Source: Pseudisothecium myosuroides (taxonomy: Eukaryota; Streptophyta; Bryopsida; Hypnales; Lembophyllaceae). Taken from it: a stretch of DNA of 64,000 bases. The notes beneath the pieces are model-generated. The model searched no databases. It was not told the origin of the DNA and saw only the letters and a list, made by a program, of their open reading frames with translations. The stretch's first letter is position 1, and every line of letters starts with the position of its first letter. This document shows, piece after piece, positions 51,801 to 63,400 of this stretch. The DNA is taken from the NCBI GenBank assembly GCA_951799445.1, contig OX637297.1:2108001-2172000 (forward strand). The letters are read 5' to 3'. The position numbers and the translations under genes are program-made.

Positions 51801-52308
51801 AAGGTCGACGCGCTACCGGGTTGCTAGACTTCGCCATAATTCACCGACACCGACAACTAAATCCGGTGCAATCGGCACCGACCTCACCCGTCTCTCCCTG
51901 TCGTGATCTCTAACTCACCACTCTTTCTCTCAGCTAAGTGCGCAAGACAATCAGCAAAGTGAAGAATGAGGAAGATTAGATCTGGCGACGGTTTAAGTAC
52001 TAGTCGAGCTGCCGACCGTTCCCCTTGGCGAATGGAAAGAGGTCCGTTCCCGTAACGGTTCCCTAGCAGCGTAGGTCGGATACCTATTCCGTAGCTCGTT
52101 TCGATCCGACCTAACTCGGATTTAAGATCCGTTCCTGCTCTCGAAAGAACCCGGTTTAAAGGATCTGAAATCTCGGATTCTAACTATCCGGAATCTATCT
52201 GTATCCGGATCTAATTTCTTATTTCTTACCAAAGTTTTGAAATTTTTAACTAACTCCTAACCTATTTCTATGCTATCTTCCTTTATTCTAAGTTTCCGTG
52301 CTCCCACA
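48803..52308 (-). mobile_element. LTR-like element copy 2 (3506 bp), TSD CTGTA
   Basis: Begins TGTCATACGCGCAATCCAGG and ends CGTGCTCCCACA. A perfect 5-bp duplication, CTGTA, lies at 48798-48802 and 52309-52313. The sequence parallels copy 1 (4020-7451) from end to end; the 74-bp length difference is almost wholly the 73-bp deletion in copy 1. As in copy 1, no internal terminal repeat is found. It carries the intact version of the family's long ORF. The strand given is that of the ORF. Confidence 0.87.
49936..51837 (-). CDS. uncharacterised 633-residue ORF inside the LTR-like element
   Basis: Uninterrupted from ATG (51837) to stop. Residues ~1-250 form a conserved block (HRKELETDLTRMGCVGLIHR, GVPNQFELIVRGQPGAWTAD, EKYGIGKFRNPVTTKDGYP, ALEDKVVHWGKVLAGIVKKL, LSPYLFHLYHHQEVLTSEEM). 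An acidic Glu/Asp run (about 265-285) follows, then a charged linker. A coiled coil (LIREKDERIKSLEKERDDLL) comes next, then Pro/Ser/Thr-rich tracts and a Lys-rich C-terminus (SSAKKSKRGK) that could be a nuclear signal. There are no polymerase, protease, integrase or CCHC motifs. Plant LTR elements may carry additional ORFs of unknown role beside gag-pol; this may be one, but it sits within the repeat itself. The frame is kept between two copies apart from the 73-bp deletion, suggesting it was under constraint when the elements moved. Confidence 0.7.
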   Translation of the reverse strand: MAKSSNPVARRPSVTARIVRPAIPADPTHRKELETDLTRMGCVGLIHRPWNVKDTEMLEQLISGVPNQFELIVRGQPGAWTADVWADVYGFEKNGTGLGSQVEKYGIGKFRNPVTTKDGYPVSDCKDARQKRVLEFLIPIMYPEKPTRVTVTVANTIFGALEDKVVHWGKVLAGIVKKLVSHVGKGKPSLLSPYLFHLYHHQEVLTSEEMVIYNTGLEIVKYGLTHEIPPDTPIEGEEEEEDEDEDEEEEPQQQDLVDKREKRRKSTNPNSRVEQSTPEKIEPSQPPESEMHSDFFDAGTQWMEEAKHMHFGMSDMILGIAAELKVEPEDIINQIRKLPSPDLIREKDERIKSLEKERDDLLGRVNWAETDAAIALQKEAEALQLVHNLTALVEQPTEAVVKSRLFSNQLSGIGHLSGSKVVTILVDFQARMEGILKEMAQLLGHLDPNKPLDFTHFPELPNVDLLKTPQKPGPGISLQPSPGPTPSQARIQTKTTKFGQTRSIQSIPVVTGSIVPTSGTSVRSDLIHRMGALSNPARTNPADFTHMQKALPKKNTTPIQLDNSPERETRVEMIQESEKGEFTSGDETASDDDPPPIQRKIPTRAATKPTPPKGSRKPPAGPSSSAKKSKRGK

Positions 52309-52525
52309 CTGTAGTCGTATGCGCCTATCCAAACTTAATGCACCCATGCTCGCCCCGCCTAAAAGTTCACTTGCCCATGCCATTTCTTGCACCTTCATTC
52401 TCCTTTGAGGCTTTTGGTCTTGTATCCGTAACTGGATGCATGTGTCACCCTCTAGTTGAATATTTATTACTTCTTGGATTCATCCAACCTTTTGTTACCG
52501 CGAGTTCTCAACACCGACAAATCCA

Positions 52526-55094
52526 ATGGCCACCGGGAGAAACAACGGTGGTTCACTACTTATCCTGCACATTGTAGTCGTCACTCCTGGTGTAGCCAGG
52601 AAGGCTCTTTTAGATAAGGGGCGGAAGCGCAAGGATACTATTCATCACAAGCGATGGCACGTGTTGAATAGCGCAGACCACGTCGCTTTTAAAGGTTGGG
52701 AAGAGGAAGCTGAGCCGTAGACAATGCAAACCTGCGAAGATTACATTGAATGGTGCCACATCAGAAAGTTGTTTCCGGCATGACGCCATCATTACAACCG
52801 GCGCACCAATAAGGCCAACCTAAAGTATTGTAAAAGTCCAACTTTCATTCAAAGGTGCGTGGAACTGTGGCAAGTCCTCTACAAAACCCCTTTTGTAGAG
52901 AGGAATGAGGTTACCCTATGGATTGCCAGAGGAGCATATGGTGAGGTGGCATTGAAAAAGGAGGTTGACTGGAGCACAATAAAAGAAAGTTTGTACGTCG
53001 AACATCCAGAAATTGGATTAATCCCAAGAGGGGTTATGCAATTTCCAGAGGGCGGACTTGGACCTATTCAAAGTGATCCTCGAAACAAAGAGACTCTTGA
53101 AGTTGCCACTGACAAATTGGAAGAGGATGAAGATTCCAATGGCACACGAGTTCCAAGGACAATATGAGTCAGGGAGCAACCTGTCGCCCCTATGGAAGTT
53201 CAGGTTCAAAATGTTGAAGCACCTTCATCATCACAAGGACGGAGAATAAAACATCCTCCAAAGGTGCAGTGCTCCATGAATCGAGTTAGATCTGCACTAG
53301 CCTCAACGACGGTTTCAAGCCCACCGTTGGCAGAAGAGGATGCTGTCAATGTCTTCGACTTTGGACCAAATGAGGACTTACCCATGGATGGAGGGGTTTG
53401 TACTACCATTTCCCAGCCTCAAGCGACTTCAGCTGACAACATTGTGGCCTTGTGTAAGGCCCTCGATCTCTTGAAGACCAAAGACTCCACGATTGCCTCA
53501 TTGCAATCGGATGCCAAGAAATTGCAATCTCTTTGCGAACAAAAAAGTGCTATCATATCTCAGCAATCTAAAGAACTACAATGCCTTTGGGAGAAAGAGT
53601 GAGAGACGTTGACTTTGTCAAACATGGACGACCCCTTCATTGAGCATGATCCACGTCATCTGGACAAGGTTGTAGGGGACCTCATTGACAACGTCCTTCA
53701 GCAGACTCTTCCTACCAAGCGTACCAAGCGTTCGTCACTTCTTCCAATTGCGCTTCTTCCTATCATCACGGAAGACACTATTGCTGACACAAATGACCTC
53801 TGTGGGACCCAAGATTTACTTTTGTTTCCTGTTGTTCCATGCCCCGTACAGTCGGTGAAGAAATTGGGCCTTGAAAAGGAAAACATTACTCTTCGAGCGC
53901 AGTTGGCAGAGTTGACGGCCATGTATTATCATTGGAAGGTCGCCTACATTCTCTCCGTCGATAGATCACAACAAATTGCCCAAGAGTTGGATATAGCACT
54001 ACAAGAGAAAGGGGTGTTTTAAGTGAGTTTTTAAGTATAGTCCTGGACATAAGATTTTAAGTAATGACCTTTAAAGAGATTTTCAGCAAAATTTTACTTA
54101 AAACACATGCGTTTCAAGTAAAATTTTGCTGAAAATCTCCTTAAAGGTCATTACTTAAAATCTTATGTCTAGGACTATACTTAAAAACTCACTTAAAACA
54201 CCCCTTTTTCTTGTAGTGAAGTTTCGAAGAACTTCGTTGCAAGTGCTCCTAAACGGGAGAATGGACTCACATCTTGGGCATTGCTTGATACCCTTTTTTC
54301 CCAGTGACATGCCCATGTTGGAGTTGCCTGGGAAGACTGTCATAGATTGGACACAAAATGGGTGGGACCACATGATTCACAAGTCTTCCCACCTTGAGGA
54401 GAAGCAACAAAAGTTGCTGTGGTTGAAGCCTGCACATTTCGTCTTGGGCCACACCAAATGTCCCATATATCTAGACCCATTTGGCCCCGAAGGAGGTTGG
54501 GCACTTGGATCCTGCGCACATGTATACCATCCTCAATGTCTCATCACGCAATGCTTGATTAGGCGACGTTGTGTCATATGTTCAGCGCCATTCCATAAAC
54601 GGTTGTATGTCATGTTCAACTTGATGACTTACATGCCACCGTCTTGGGAATACAACGGCGACACAACAGATGAAACAAAATTTTGGGGCCAAGACTTGCT
54701 TTGAAGTTGGCGACAAGGCTTTCATGATAAAGAACCGAGAGATGTTATCTCGCAATTGAACTGGGAAACAGACCCGGCTGAAATTGCGGCCGTTGCACCC
54801 ATGCTAATGGGAAAGGGAGCACAACATTAAGGGAAGAGGGCGTTCTTCTTCCAATGCCTTGGTGGATATTTTGATAAGAGCTCCGCAACCTTCAAGTGGG
54901 GTCCTGATCCGGAAAAGCATCGTTGGAATTTTCAAGGCAAAAAGATGGCCAATCATGATGAAAATGCCTCCACTGAAGAGTTGAATGATATGCAATACAT
55001 GGAATCTATGTACGGGCCTTATTACCAAGTCAAGCATTGGACTATCTATTGGAAAAATACTCTCTATAGACCTAAAAAACCCTCCAAGCTCTGA
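52526..55094 (+). pseudogene. decayed TE-type protein with coiled coils and a RING-like end
   Basis: A single frame can be followed from 52526 to 54022 and, past a MITE, from about 54219 to 55094. It is broken by TAG 52718 and TGA 52781, 53165, 53600 and 54702, plus TAA 54828. In order it shows a Trp/Arg-rich N-part and a basic region (QGRRIKHPPKVQCSMNRVRS). Coiled-coil heptads follow (KALDLLKTKDSTIASLQSDA, LEKENITLRAQLAELTAMY). Next comes LLWLKPAHFVLGHTKCPIYL, and then a RING-like GGWALGSCAHVYHPQCL...RRRCVICSAPFH. The usual second cysteine of CPxC is Tyr here. The tail is rich in aromatic residues (FKWGPDPEKHRWNF). It is probably a transposon protein; the function is not known to me. Confidence 0.6.
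53997..54218. mobile_element. 222-bp hairpin MITE (CACTACAAGA termini)
   Basis: Begins CACTACAAGAGAAAGGGGTG and ends CACCCCTTTTTCTTGTAGTG. The two halves are nearly perfect inverted repeats around a short centre near 54108. CACTACAAGAAA-type ends are those of CACTA elements. The flanking triplets are TAG and AAG, so the 3-bp duplication is imperfect. It interrupts the decayed RING-like ORF between ELDI and KFRRTSLQ. Confidence 0.8.
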
Positions 55095-56870
55095 AGGATT
55101 CAAATGTCTTAGAATCCATTTTGAGCGTGGATGGACCAGCTTCTCGCACTTGTGCAAAGCGCAAGTTGGGGGTTGGAGAGTCATCCAATTCCAAACGTGG
55201 TGAAGGAAGTGGTTCTCAGAACGACCCAAATGTTATCAATTAGACATTTCACTACTAGAAAAATCAGGTGTGAAACCAATAGAAAAACAACTAGAAATTG
55301 TTGTTCCATTCTGTCGATTTGGACGCGTTGTCCAGGGCAGGAGGGAACACGAATCTGTTGTTCATTGTGTTGATTGGAAATAGGGATTTGTTGTTCACTG
55401 TGTTGTTTTGAGCACTTTATGTTTTAATTCATGTTGACTATGCTTGCACATTGCAACTAAAGAGGTGACATGTGTTGTGATGTGGTAAACGGATAGCCGT
55501 TATCATCCACCCATTTTCAGTTTTTCACAAAAGACTTTTGTTATAGAAAATCATTAAATTCACAATTGCTTACTGGTAGGGGCCTCCATCTCACTTACTA
55601 TAGTGACTGCTTCCTCACAAACTAGAACAACAGTATTGCCTCCATCTGCACAATAGGAGAGCTTTCCTAAAATGGCTTTGGCACACCCTGCCAATGCTAT
55701 GGAACCTCACTCTCCATTTCTATATAACTAAACATGTTGATTGATCCTTCCACTAAAGAAGCTCCTGAATTATTGACTTCTCTTGTCGGTATTTGACTAA
55801 CATTTCGTTGACAAATGTTTGGAAGACGCTGAACACCTTGAATTTTTTATAAGCTCTTACAATTGCAACCACCTCCTCCTCAAACCTGAATACTTTACAA
55901 CAAGTGCAAGCTATGAAGAGCAATCTCCAGACGCTTGTACCAGTCCAACATGATATATTTACCAGCGTTCTTCCTTGCAACTCCCAGATAGTCTGTTATA
56001 ATATGAATACAACAGAACAAAAGCTGCAAGCACTAAAATAAACAACCAGACTTATAGATAAAACATCAATACAAAAACGTAGCGGTTAAGATTGCAAGCT
56101 AAGGTGATCAAAATTCCTTCTAGGGCCACAAGCTCGTATGTCTCCTTCAATGTAGTCAAGCCTGGAAGGAAGCGAGTACATTAGAACAGTAAATGAATCT
56201 CCGTAACATTGACATAAATTCCCAAAATCGAGAAGAAGGTAACCTGCTTGAAAAATAGTGAGTTACGCACTTGTCAACGCCAATTCCATTACGTCCATTT
56301 GTTAGAATATAAAAAAGAAATCACTTACGACCATGCACCTACTAGTTGCATGATCCAATTTAGAATAACCCTTCTACTTTTAATTTATGTAGATATTAAT
56401 CTACCCTCTAATAACTACTATAGCTGCAAGGAAGCAGAAAGTAAGCTGATAAGATATAGGCAAGTACAGGCAAGTAAAGTGCACACATAAGATTTCAGTA
56501 CAGGCAATAAAACTAATTCCAGATTGAAGGATCCAGTTTCCAAATAAAGATTCAAACTTAGCTTTGACTTGTCTTACAACAAGCCACTAACATTGGTGCT
56601 ACATATAGATAGAATTGTTCAACCAAAGGCCCCAGCTCGTGATCACAAGTCAAGACATCAAGAATCAAAGCTTAAGAAGCAAATGCGGTTTGATTCACCT
56701 CAACAGTGGAACCCTTTGACACTACAAGTATCAAGGCCTGCTCAACATTTCCCTCAAAGGCATTCAATATATCTTCTACCATAGTGAACTCTATTTCAGA
56801 ATGATCTTCTTATCCAAAAGTAGCATTCATAATCAATACATAAACCCTTCAATAGGTAAAACGTATGAAA
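55095..56870. other. no firm gene; possible decayed exons on the minus strand
   Basis: The minus strand shows exon-like stretches without a recognised family: FEEEVVAIVRAYKKFKVFSV near 55780-55890, RFLPGLTTLKETYELVALEG near 56100-56170, and MVEDILNAFEGNVEQALIL near 56720-56785. They might be remote exons of the HD-domain remnant upstream or of another gene. A possible MITE end, CACTACTAGAAAAATCAGGT, lies at 55251. Confidence 0.3.
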
Positions 56871-56874
56871 TATT

Positions 56875-58230
56875 GCAACCGAAAAGTCTTCTTACTTGGA
56901 CTTTCTTAAGGCCAAAGAGATCAATATCGATATGGTGTAAATCAGCAATATACTCTATCATATCTACTGCCATCTGCTCACGACTCTTGCAATAGCATGT
57001 CAAAATTAGACAATGAGAGACTTCTGCTGAGGTCCTTCCCTCGTTATTAAATACAATAGCTACCTACAGCAATGGCAATACTTATGACAACTACGCAATA
57101 CTATTGACAACTACGCAATACTATCGACAACTAATTCAAAAAGCACAAGCATCCAATTTATCTTATATTGATAAAAAAGGCAAAACACAAAGTGCAAACT
57201 CATAACAAAATAATTAAAAACCCACCGAAAGCACAAAATTATATGAAAAGGAGTAAACCGCACTACTTCAAATTTGGAAGCACTTGAGGGAGGAATGCAT
57301 TGTCAAAGACATGACTACAAGGTCCATGACTAATATCATGAAGCAGTCCTATGTGTCCATGTACCAATAGAAGACTACATTGTTAGAAAATATGTCGTTG
57401 TCATGAGTCCATGAGCACCACAAGCATGAAGCGGTTTAGCAAGCACGTTTAATTCTACATTTGCATTGAGTGGCAACCGTATAAACTTAACAACTCTCCA
57501 ATCGGCGCAGCCGATGGAGAAAATCTTCAAAAATACCTAAAATAACCTCTCAATTATGACAATGCAATGTTCTAAGAACAACAAGAGTGATGTGTTTCTC
57601 CAATAAACTTTCAACACAAAAATCTTCTCAACAAATAAGGTCATATGAGTATTTGAAATGAACAAGTCAAGTGAAAAGACAGAGGGTACACTGATACACA
57701 CGATTTAGCTTCTACAGAGCTGGACTTATTTTCAGAACTGTTCACCTGATTTTCAATGGCTGGCCATTCAAATACAAACTGTAAAGAGGCCCTAAATTAC
57801 CTTCTAATTTGATGACACTGAAATCAATAGGCTCCATTTCCAATTCACCACCCTGTGAGCAAAGACAACAGATCTTAGAGAAACAATAGAAAATGATATA
57901 TGCAAACTGGACAATTGTGGATCATTTGGACATTTGAAAATGACACTATCTGATCCAGGAAAACTGCTACAAGCACCAAATATCTGTTCCCTACTTTAGT
58001 TGAAAGATCACTTACTATTACGTGAAAAAATCCTGAAAAAACCTCTCGTACATGTCCGGTAGGAAGAGATGATATTTGCAAAAGAATTGACCATTTACCG
58101 ACAAGTTCACAAATTATGAGCATAATTACCATCTGACTGATGTCGTTTACTTGTGATCTTTGCAGGTAGTCCATGACTTCACCTGCAACATGATAAACTC
58201 TTATCAAATGCTCAAACCGAGAATGCATTG
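56875..58230 (-). pseudogene. HD-domain dNTPase remnant (SAMHD1/VEN4-like)
   Basis: SAMHD1-type enzymes hydrolyse dNTPs; VEN4 is the plant homologue. On the minus strand three exon-like pieces appear in the correct order. Near 58228-58134 is MHSRFEHLIRVYHVAGEVMD, ending at a GT donor. Near 57380-57290 is HIGLLHDISHGPCSHVFDNA followed by FLPQVLPNLK, the HD metal-binding motif. Near 56996-56878 is REQMAVDMIEYIADLHHIDI. Normal family members have PFSH where this has PCSH, and LAGLLHD where this has HIGLLHD. The N-terminus and C-terminal regulatory parts are not seen. A 20-bp tandem repeat lies between the second and third pieces. I judge it a decayed gene, though a low-quality gene model with missed exons is possible. 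Confidence 0.5.
57074..57132. repeat. 20-bp tandem repeat, ~3 copies
   Basis: Units of the form TACGCAATACTATTGACAAC are repeated three times with one or two changes each. They lie in a presumed intron of the HD-domain remnant. Confidence 0.75.
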
Positions 58231-60407
58231 CTCCAAAATAAACATAATGGCAGAGACCTAAGCAAACAAAGAACTACAGCCAGCCTTAAACCTAAAACTT
58301 TAATCCCAAAACAAGTCTATGGTAATCACGGGTTTAAATTTCAAGAGTCAGGAAACCATACAAGAGAGTAACAACAAAATGTGATTTCTCTACATCCCAA
58401 GGCTCGTTTGTTATAGCCATTGCTATAATTACCCTTTTGTCTTGAGCTCACCAGTTTCAAACTATTGAAATAACACACTACAAATTGGTATGCCTAGGAT
58501 TGAGAGGAAGAAGGAATATTTACCTCCAACCAAACCAAGTGCTTGTGGTGGAGCCCGCTCAACATCAAGACTTGGCAACACAGTAATAACCCACACATAT
58601 GAGAGTAAGAGCTTAAAAAAGTTATAACCAATATAAGTCCATTTTGTAACACATACTAATAGGAAAAATCAGCGTACCTTTGCGTGACATGCAATACTCA
58701 ACTCTAAACCTTAAAAACCCTAAATCCTACATTGTAGCACACATCTTTTACAAACTCACAACTTAATTTTGTACCTCATTTCGAGGTGGACGACAGAGGG
58801 GCAGCTCTCTTGATGGCCAAAGTGCGACCATTCGGAAAGTTGCTGATACACACCTTGGCAAACCCACCCTCCCAATCTCGTGCACTTTGTCGTACCCATT
58901 AGTGGCATTGATCAGTTGAATGATACTAAATCGCTGCACTCCATTGGCCACTTTCCAGGGCACGTTGTTGATTTGTAGGCTGTCCACTATTTGTTTACAC
59001 CACATACACACATTAGAATCACGTCCAGTATCAAAGGGGCTCATGTAAAGTTCGTGAAAGGAGATGCAAGCACTTCTAGGTTAGTCAGAATCAGGGTATC
59101 CAAAATCCTATGATTTCTATTTTTGTTTAGATAATGAAGGGTTTAGGAATGAAAGTGTTCGTAGTCACCCACCCCGTACATGTTGTGTTCAAGAATGAAA
59201 GCATTGATGATTCAACTAAAGATTATAGGCATCGCCAACCACAATGCAGCTATAATTATGAAGAAGATGAGATACCAACAATGCTTTGAAATGATAAGCT
59301 ATGTGCACCAAGGATTCTCACTTGAAATGAAATGTTTGTTGTACGTTTCAAGTGGCGATTCGGGGCGTATGTACCTTTGGAAAACCGTCTGTGAGGTCAA
59401 CTGAGCCAAAATATTTAAATTTGTAGCAAAAGTGGCCAAAATGTGAGCTGTTTTACCTTCTTCACCAATGTTGAAAAAGGTCGGTCATATGAGATAAAGT
59501 CTGTTGCTGGGTTTGACCCTCGGTCTGCATAGGAAGAGGAATAAAAGGAGGATAATTACAACCATACGCACTGGCCCTCCAACTAAAACACCTACCACTT
59601 CAACAACTCCCAACAGTCAGCTTGTTTTCACAGCATCTGCAGAGACAATCATAATTAAGTAAATACTAAACACAAATTACAAGAAATACTCGCGACAAGA
59701 CCAGAGACTTTGATCCCTATATCAACTGTTGCACACAACAGAAAAACAATTCACAATTTTACGCTGAGAGCAACATAAATATTCTTATAGCCTACTTCAC
59801 AATTCTTATATATAACAACACGCAATCTTCAACTTAGGGATAACTTTGGTTTGTTAGTACCATATGACAAGGTGGAAGCACAACGTTGCTAGGAAGTGAG
59901 CGGCGAGCGTAGAGCGGGAAATAGTGAGCGGGGAGCGTAGATGTTAAATGAAAAATGAAAAAATAAATGAAATTTGGAAATTTTGTGGATGAAAGTGGTT
60001 GACATTTTAGATGAGACTAACTGAAATTTTGGATGAAAGTAACTTTAAATTTGGAATTTTGTGGGTGAAAGTCACGTCAAATTTAGTGGATGTGAAGAGA
60101 ATTTTAGATTAGTGCATATGAAGGAGGAATTGTTTTGGATGAAAAAAATGGATGAAAGTAGATGAAAAGTTTGGATGGAAGTAGATGAAAAAGTGGATGA
60201 AAGTACATAAAATATTGGATGAAATCATATCAAATACGAGTTCAGGCATTAGTAGAAAAAAAAAAAACCCTAGGGAAAATGAGAATGTCAGTGACAAAAT
60301 TCCATTGCCATGCACATATGAATATTTCTACATGATGGGACCTATGACAGCGGAAATAGTGTGTCCTATTACCGTTGTTTAGGGTAGACTGTCATTTTGC
60401 ATGGACA
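58231..60407. other. intergenic DNA with a low-complexity tract
   Basis: No gene recognised. A minus-strand ORF at 58763-59044 has a CxxC near its start (NVCMWCKQ) but no family. 59940-60240 is a low-complexity tract built from degenerate GGATGAAAGTAGATGAAAAG-like phrases. Confidence 0.45.
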
Positions 60408-63400
60408 TTACAGTAGAACTAAAAAATACCTATTATTGTGGAAATAAAGAACACTAGGATATCTCTGGGCAATGCGGAGCATGAGCTCTTCCTTCCCTAG
60501 TCCCGTTCCAGCTTCGTTTCCCTTCAAGTAATGGTAATACCTTACCATCTGCACGAACGCTCTCACAAAATCGTCTACCATGGCAATGTACAGATCGTTC
60601 TCCCGATTTCCATATTGTTGAAGCCACTTCTTATGTACTGTCTCAACGAGGTTGCAAGATGGCATTTCTGCTAGCTCAGAGTTGCTAAGATCCTGAATGA
60701 AAATAGTCCAAAATCCACATTAAATTTCTAGCGTCCACAAATGTACTTAGAAATTTTTCTTAGGATACAAGGTAATGAAGATCGAATAGCAATGGTGGTG
60801 TCCAATGGTCAAGCATCACTTTAAAGCACAATAAATAAATGTTATAAGATAGAGTCTACAGAAGAACCCCTATCGGTTTAGACAGGATCCGACAAGCTAG
60901 TATTGCCATGCATGCATGAACGCACATTTTTCCTATGTCAAACTACAATGGGGCGACAAAAAAATAAAGAAGTTCCAAGACGTAGCCTACGCCAATACCC
61001 CTCTCGGTACCAAGAGCCCCCTTCAAGGATCCAACACCATACATGACTCAGAGGTTTAGGGCTTTTGCAGACGAGAATCGTCCTACCAATAAATGAAAAA
61101 GTTGCAAGAGGGAGCCCAAGTTGTCACCCCTTTCGGTACCGAGAGGCTCTCCAAGGTCTCAACGCCATGGACCATTCATAAATTTCTACCTAACAAAGCC
61201 ACAAAACTATATCCAGTAAATGGTTGAAGTTCTAAGAGCGTATTCACCGAATCACCCCTGCAAGCGTTCAAAGTGATCTCGAAAGTCCATCTGCCATTGA
61301 ACGGGTTGGGCAGCATTCCAAATTCTAGTTATACAACTTGAAGGGAAATAAGGACGCCCGCAATTTCATTGAGATACTGGAATTCACAATTATTCTGAGA
61401 TGATATGCAGGTGAATAAGGATTTACAAGTTGTATGAATCGGCCCCATTGACAATACCGAAAGTGCCAAAAAGATAGCCACAGCTCCAATCTTTACAGTC
61501 CACAATTGGTGGTGGCCCCTGATGATAACCACCACGCTTTTATGGCTAGGTAACGACTGTCAAACTCCTCGGAAGTTGTAGCATTCTTGTATTGCTTACA
61601 AAGCATTTGATATTGATCTTGTAAATCCACGCAAATGTTCGCCTTCGTATGTTTTTCTATGGATTGAGTCCAATGAAAGAGGCACGTTCTTTCACGATGT
61701 TCCACTGGTATGCTAATGTCCCTGGATCCATACACCGTCCACACTGCATTCCAATTTGCTTGTGCACTATCTGCCATAAATCCCTTGAACAAAGGGTCGG
61801 AAACCCTATGTCAATCGACAACATAGTTCAAGTTTTTCCAAAATAGAATTTGAGACTCATAGTCTTCGGATTGCATGTCACAGACCACGATAGTCATTAC
61901 ACAACAATATACGGAGTCATATACTTGACAAGCCATAGTGGTCCACTCCTTCACATGTTTGACATGGTCAAACATTACCCGTGCGTCCTGAAGGTCCCCT
62001 CCACTTTGCATTCACTCACCAGGTCAAGTCCACTTCTAGGTCCTACTTCTGACATTCTGAAAACAAATATTTTGTCTACATCCGTCCCCTGACTTGGGAA
62101 TTTACTCTCCTAAACAAATGCCCACGTGCTTGACCCCCTCAATTAGGTAATGTTGTCAATCACTCCAAATCTCCTCAAATACTTGAAAGATGTTAGTACC
62201 TTGTTTCAAATACTTGGCGAGCTGAAGTATTTGCATTTGTCCAGCACTGGGACGAGCTCGTCAAAGTCAAGAATCTTGGTCTGTACTCCATCCGGTTGCA
62301 AAATAAACTCGCTCAAGAGTTCCTTCATAGCCTCCATGACAATTGAGGAGTTCGTGCCACTCGGTGTTCTTTCCATTTGTTCTCCAATCAGAGTCCGAGT
62401 TCTGTCCTTCATGTCGCGGAGTTCTCCATCCTTCACCGAGTGTGTGTGAGTGCCAAGATGAACAAACGCACGAGTACGCAACCCATTCCCAGTGACATAA
62501 TAGACCTTCACACTACACCGCGCAATACAGGATGGAGGCTTTTTGCAAATTTTACAAACAAGAGACGACCCTAGTGGATGGATATCGCCAACATCGAGTG
62601 TGGTAGATGACAATCCTTTCCATTCCATTTCATTCAAGGCCTTGGTTTGGTGGACGCGACTGAGGAACTCACATGAGGAATTAATGCAACGGAGATGACC
62701 TAGACAAAAAGCAATGCGGAACGACAACTCCATGTGGTTTGATATATTGGTGGTCACCATCTTTGACCACATGTGACCATTACAGCGCCTATCCATACCA
62801 ACCATGTTCTTAGCTTCAGATTGCATAGGGTAGGACTCTAGTGCAGGCAACTCAAAGATTACATTTCCATTAAACTTGGGAGGCAACGCCTAGACTCTTT
62901 TGATGGGAATAGTATCGTAATCCGGTTTGAACAATACATTTCTAAATCCTTTTAGCGTCCAAACTCCGAAGTTTCTTTAAACAGTCTACAACAATTGTCA
63001 ATTTAAAAATCGTCACTGCAGGGGTCAGGTTGATGGGGCTAGATAATGTTGACTGGGAAGGAGTGTCCATGTTCCTATCGTCCTGAGGGGGATCAACGTC
63101 AAAATCATCACTCAAAATGTTGACAAGTTCCAGAAGCGGCTCTCTCTTCACAAGAGTAAAGGGAGGGGTTTGAAACAACAACGAGGAGGATCGATGGATT
63201 GTGACCTCATCGAAGGAAGCGGATCGAAAGGTTTCAAGTACTCCATACGCTCTAAATCTTCTGGGCTTCAAATGCCAGTATCGATCCTCAGAGACAGAAG
63301 CAGGGACTTGTCCTATGCTGTGAGTGATGTTACCAGTGTTGGCGTCATATATATCTTCATCGACATGAATTGACTCTACTTTCAAATTAAACCTTAAGCT

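Noticed and set aside
54804..55229. 141-codon minus-strand ORF
   Set aside because: Antisense of the tail of the decayed RING-like protein, whose plus-strand reading is more protein-like.
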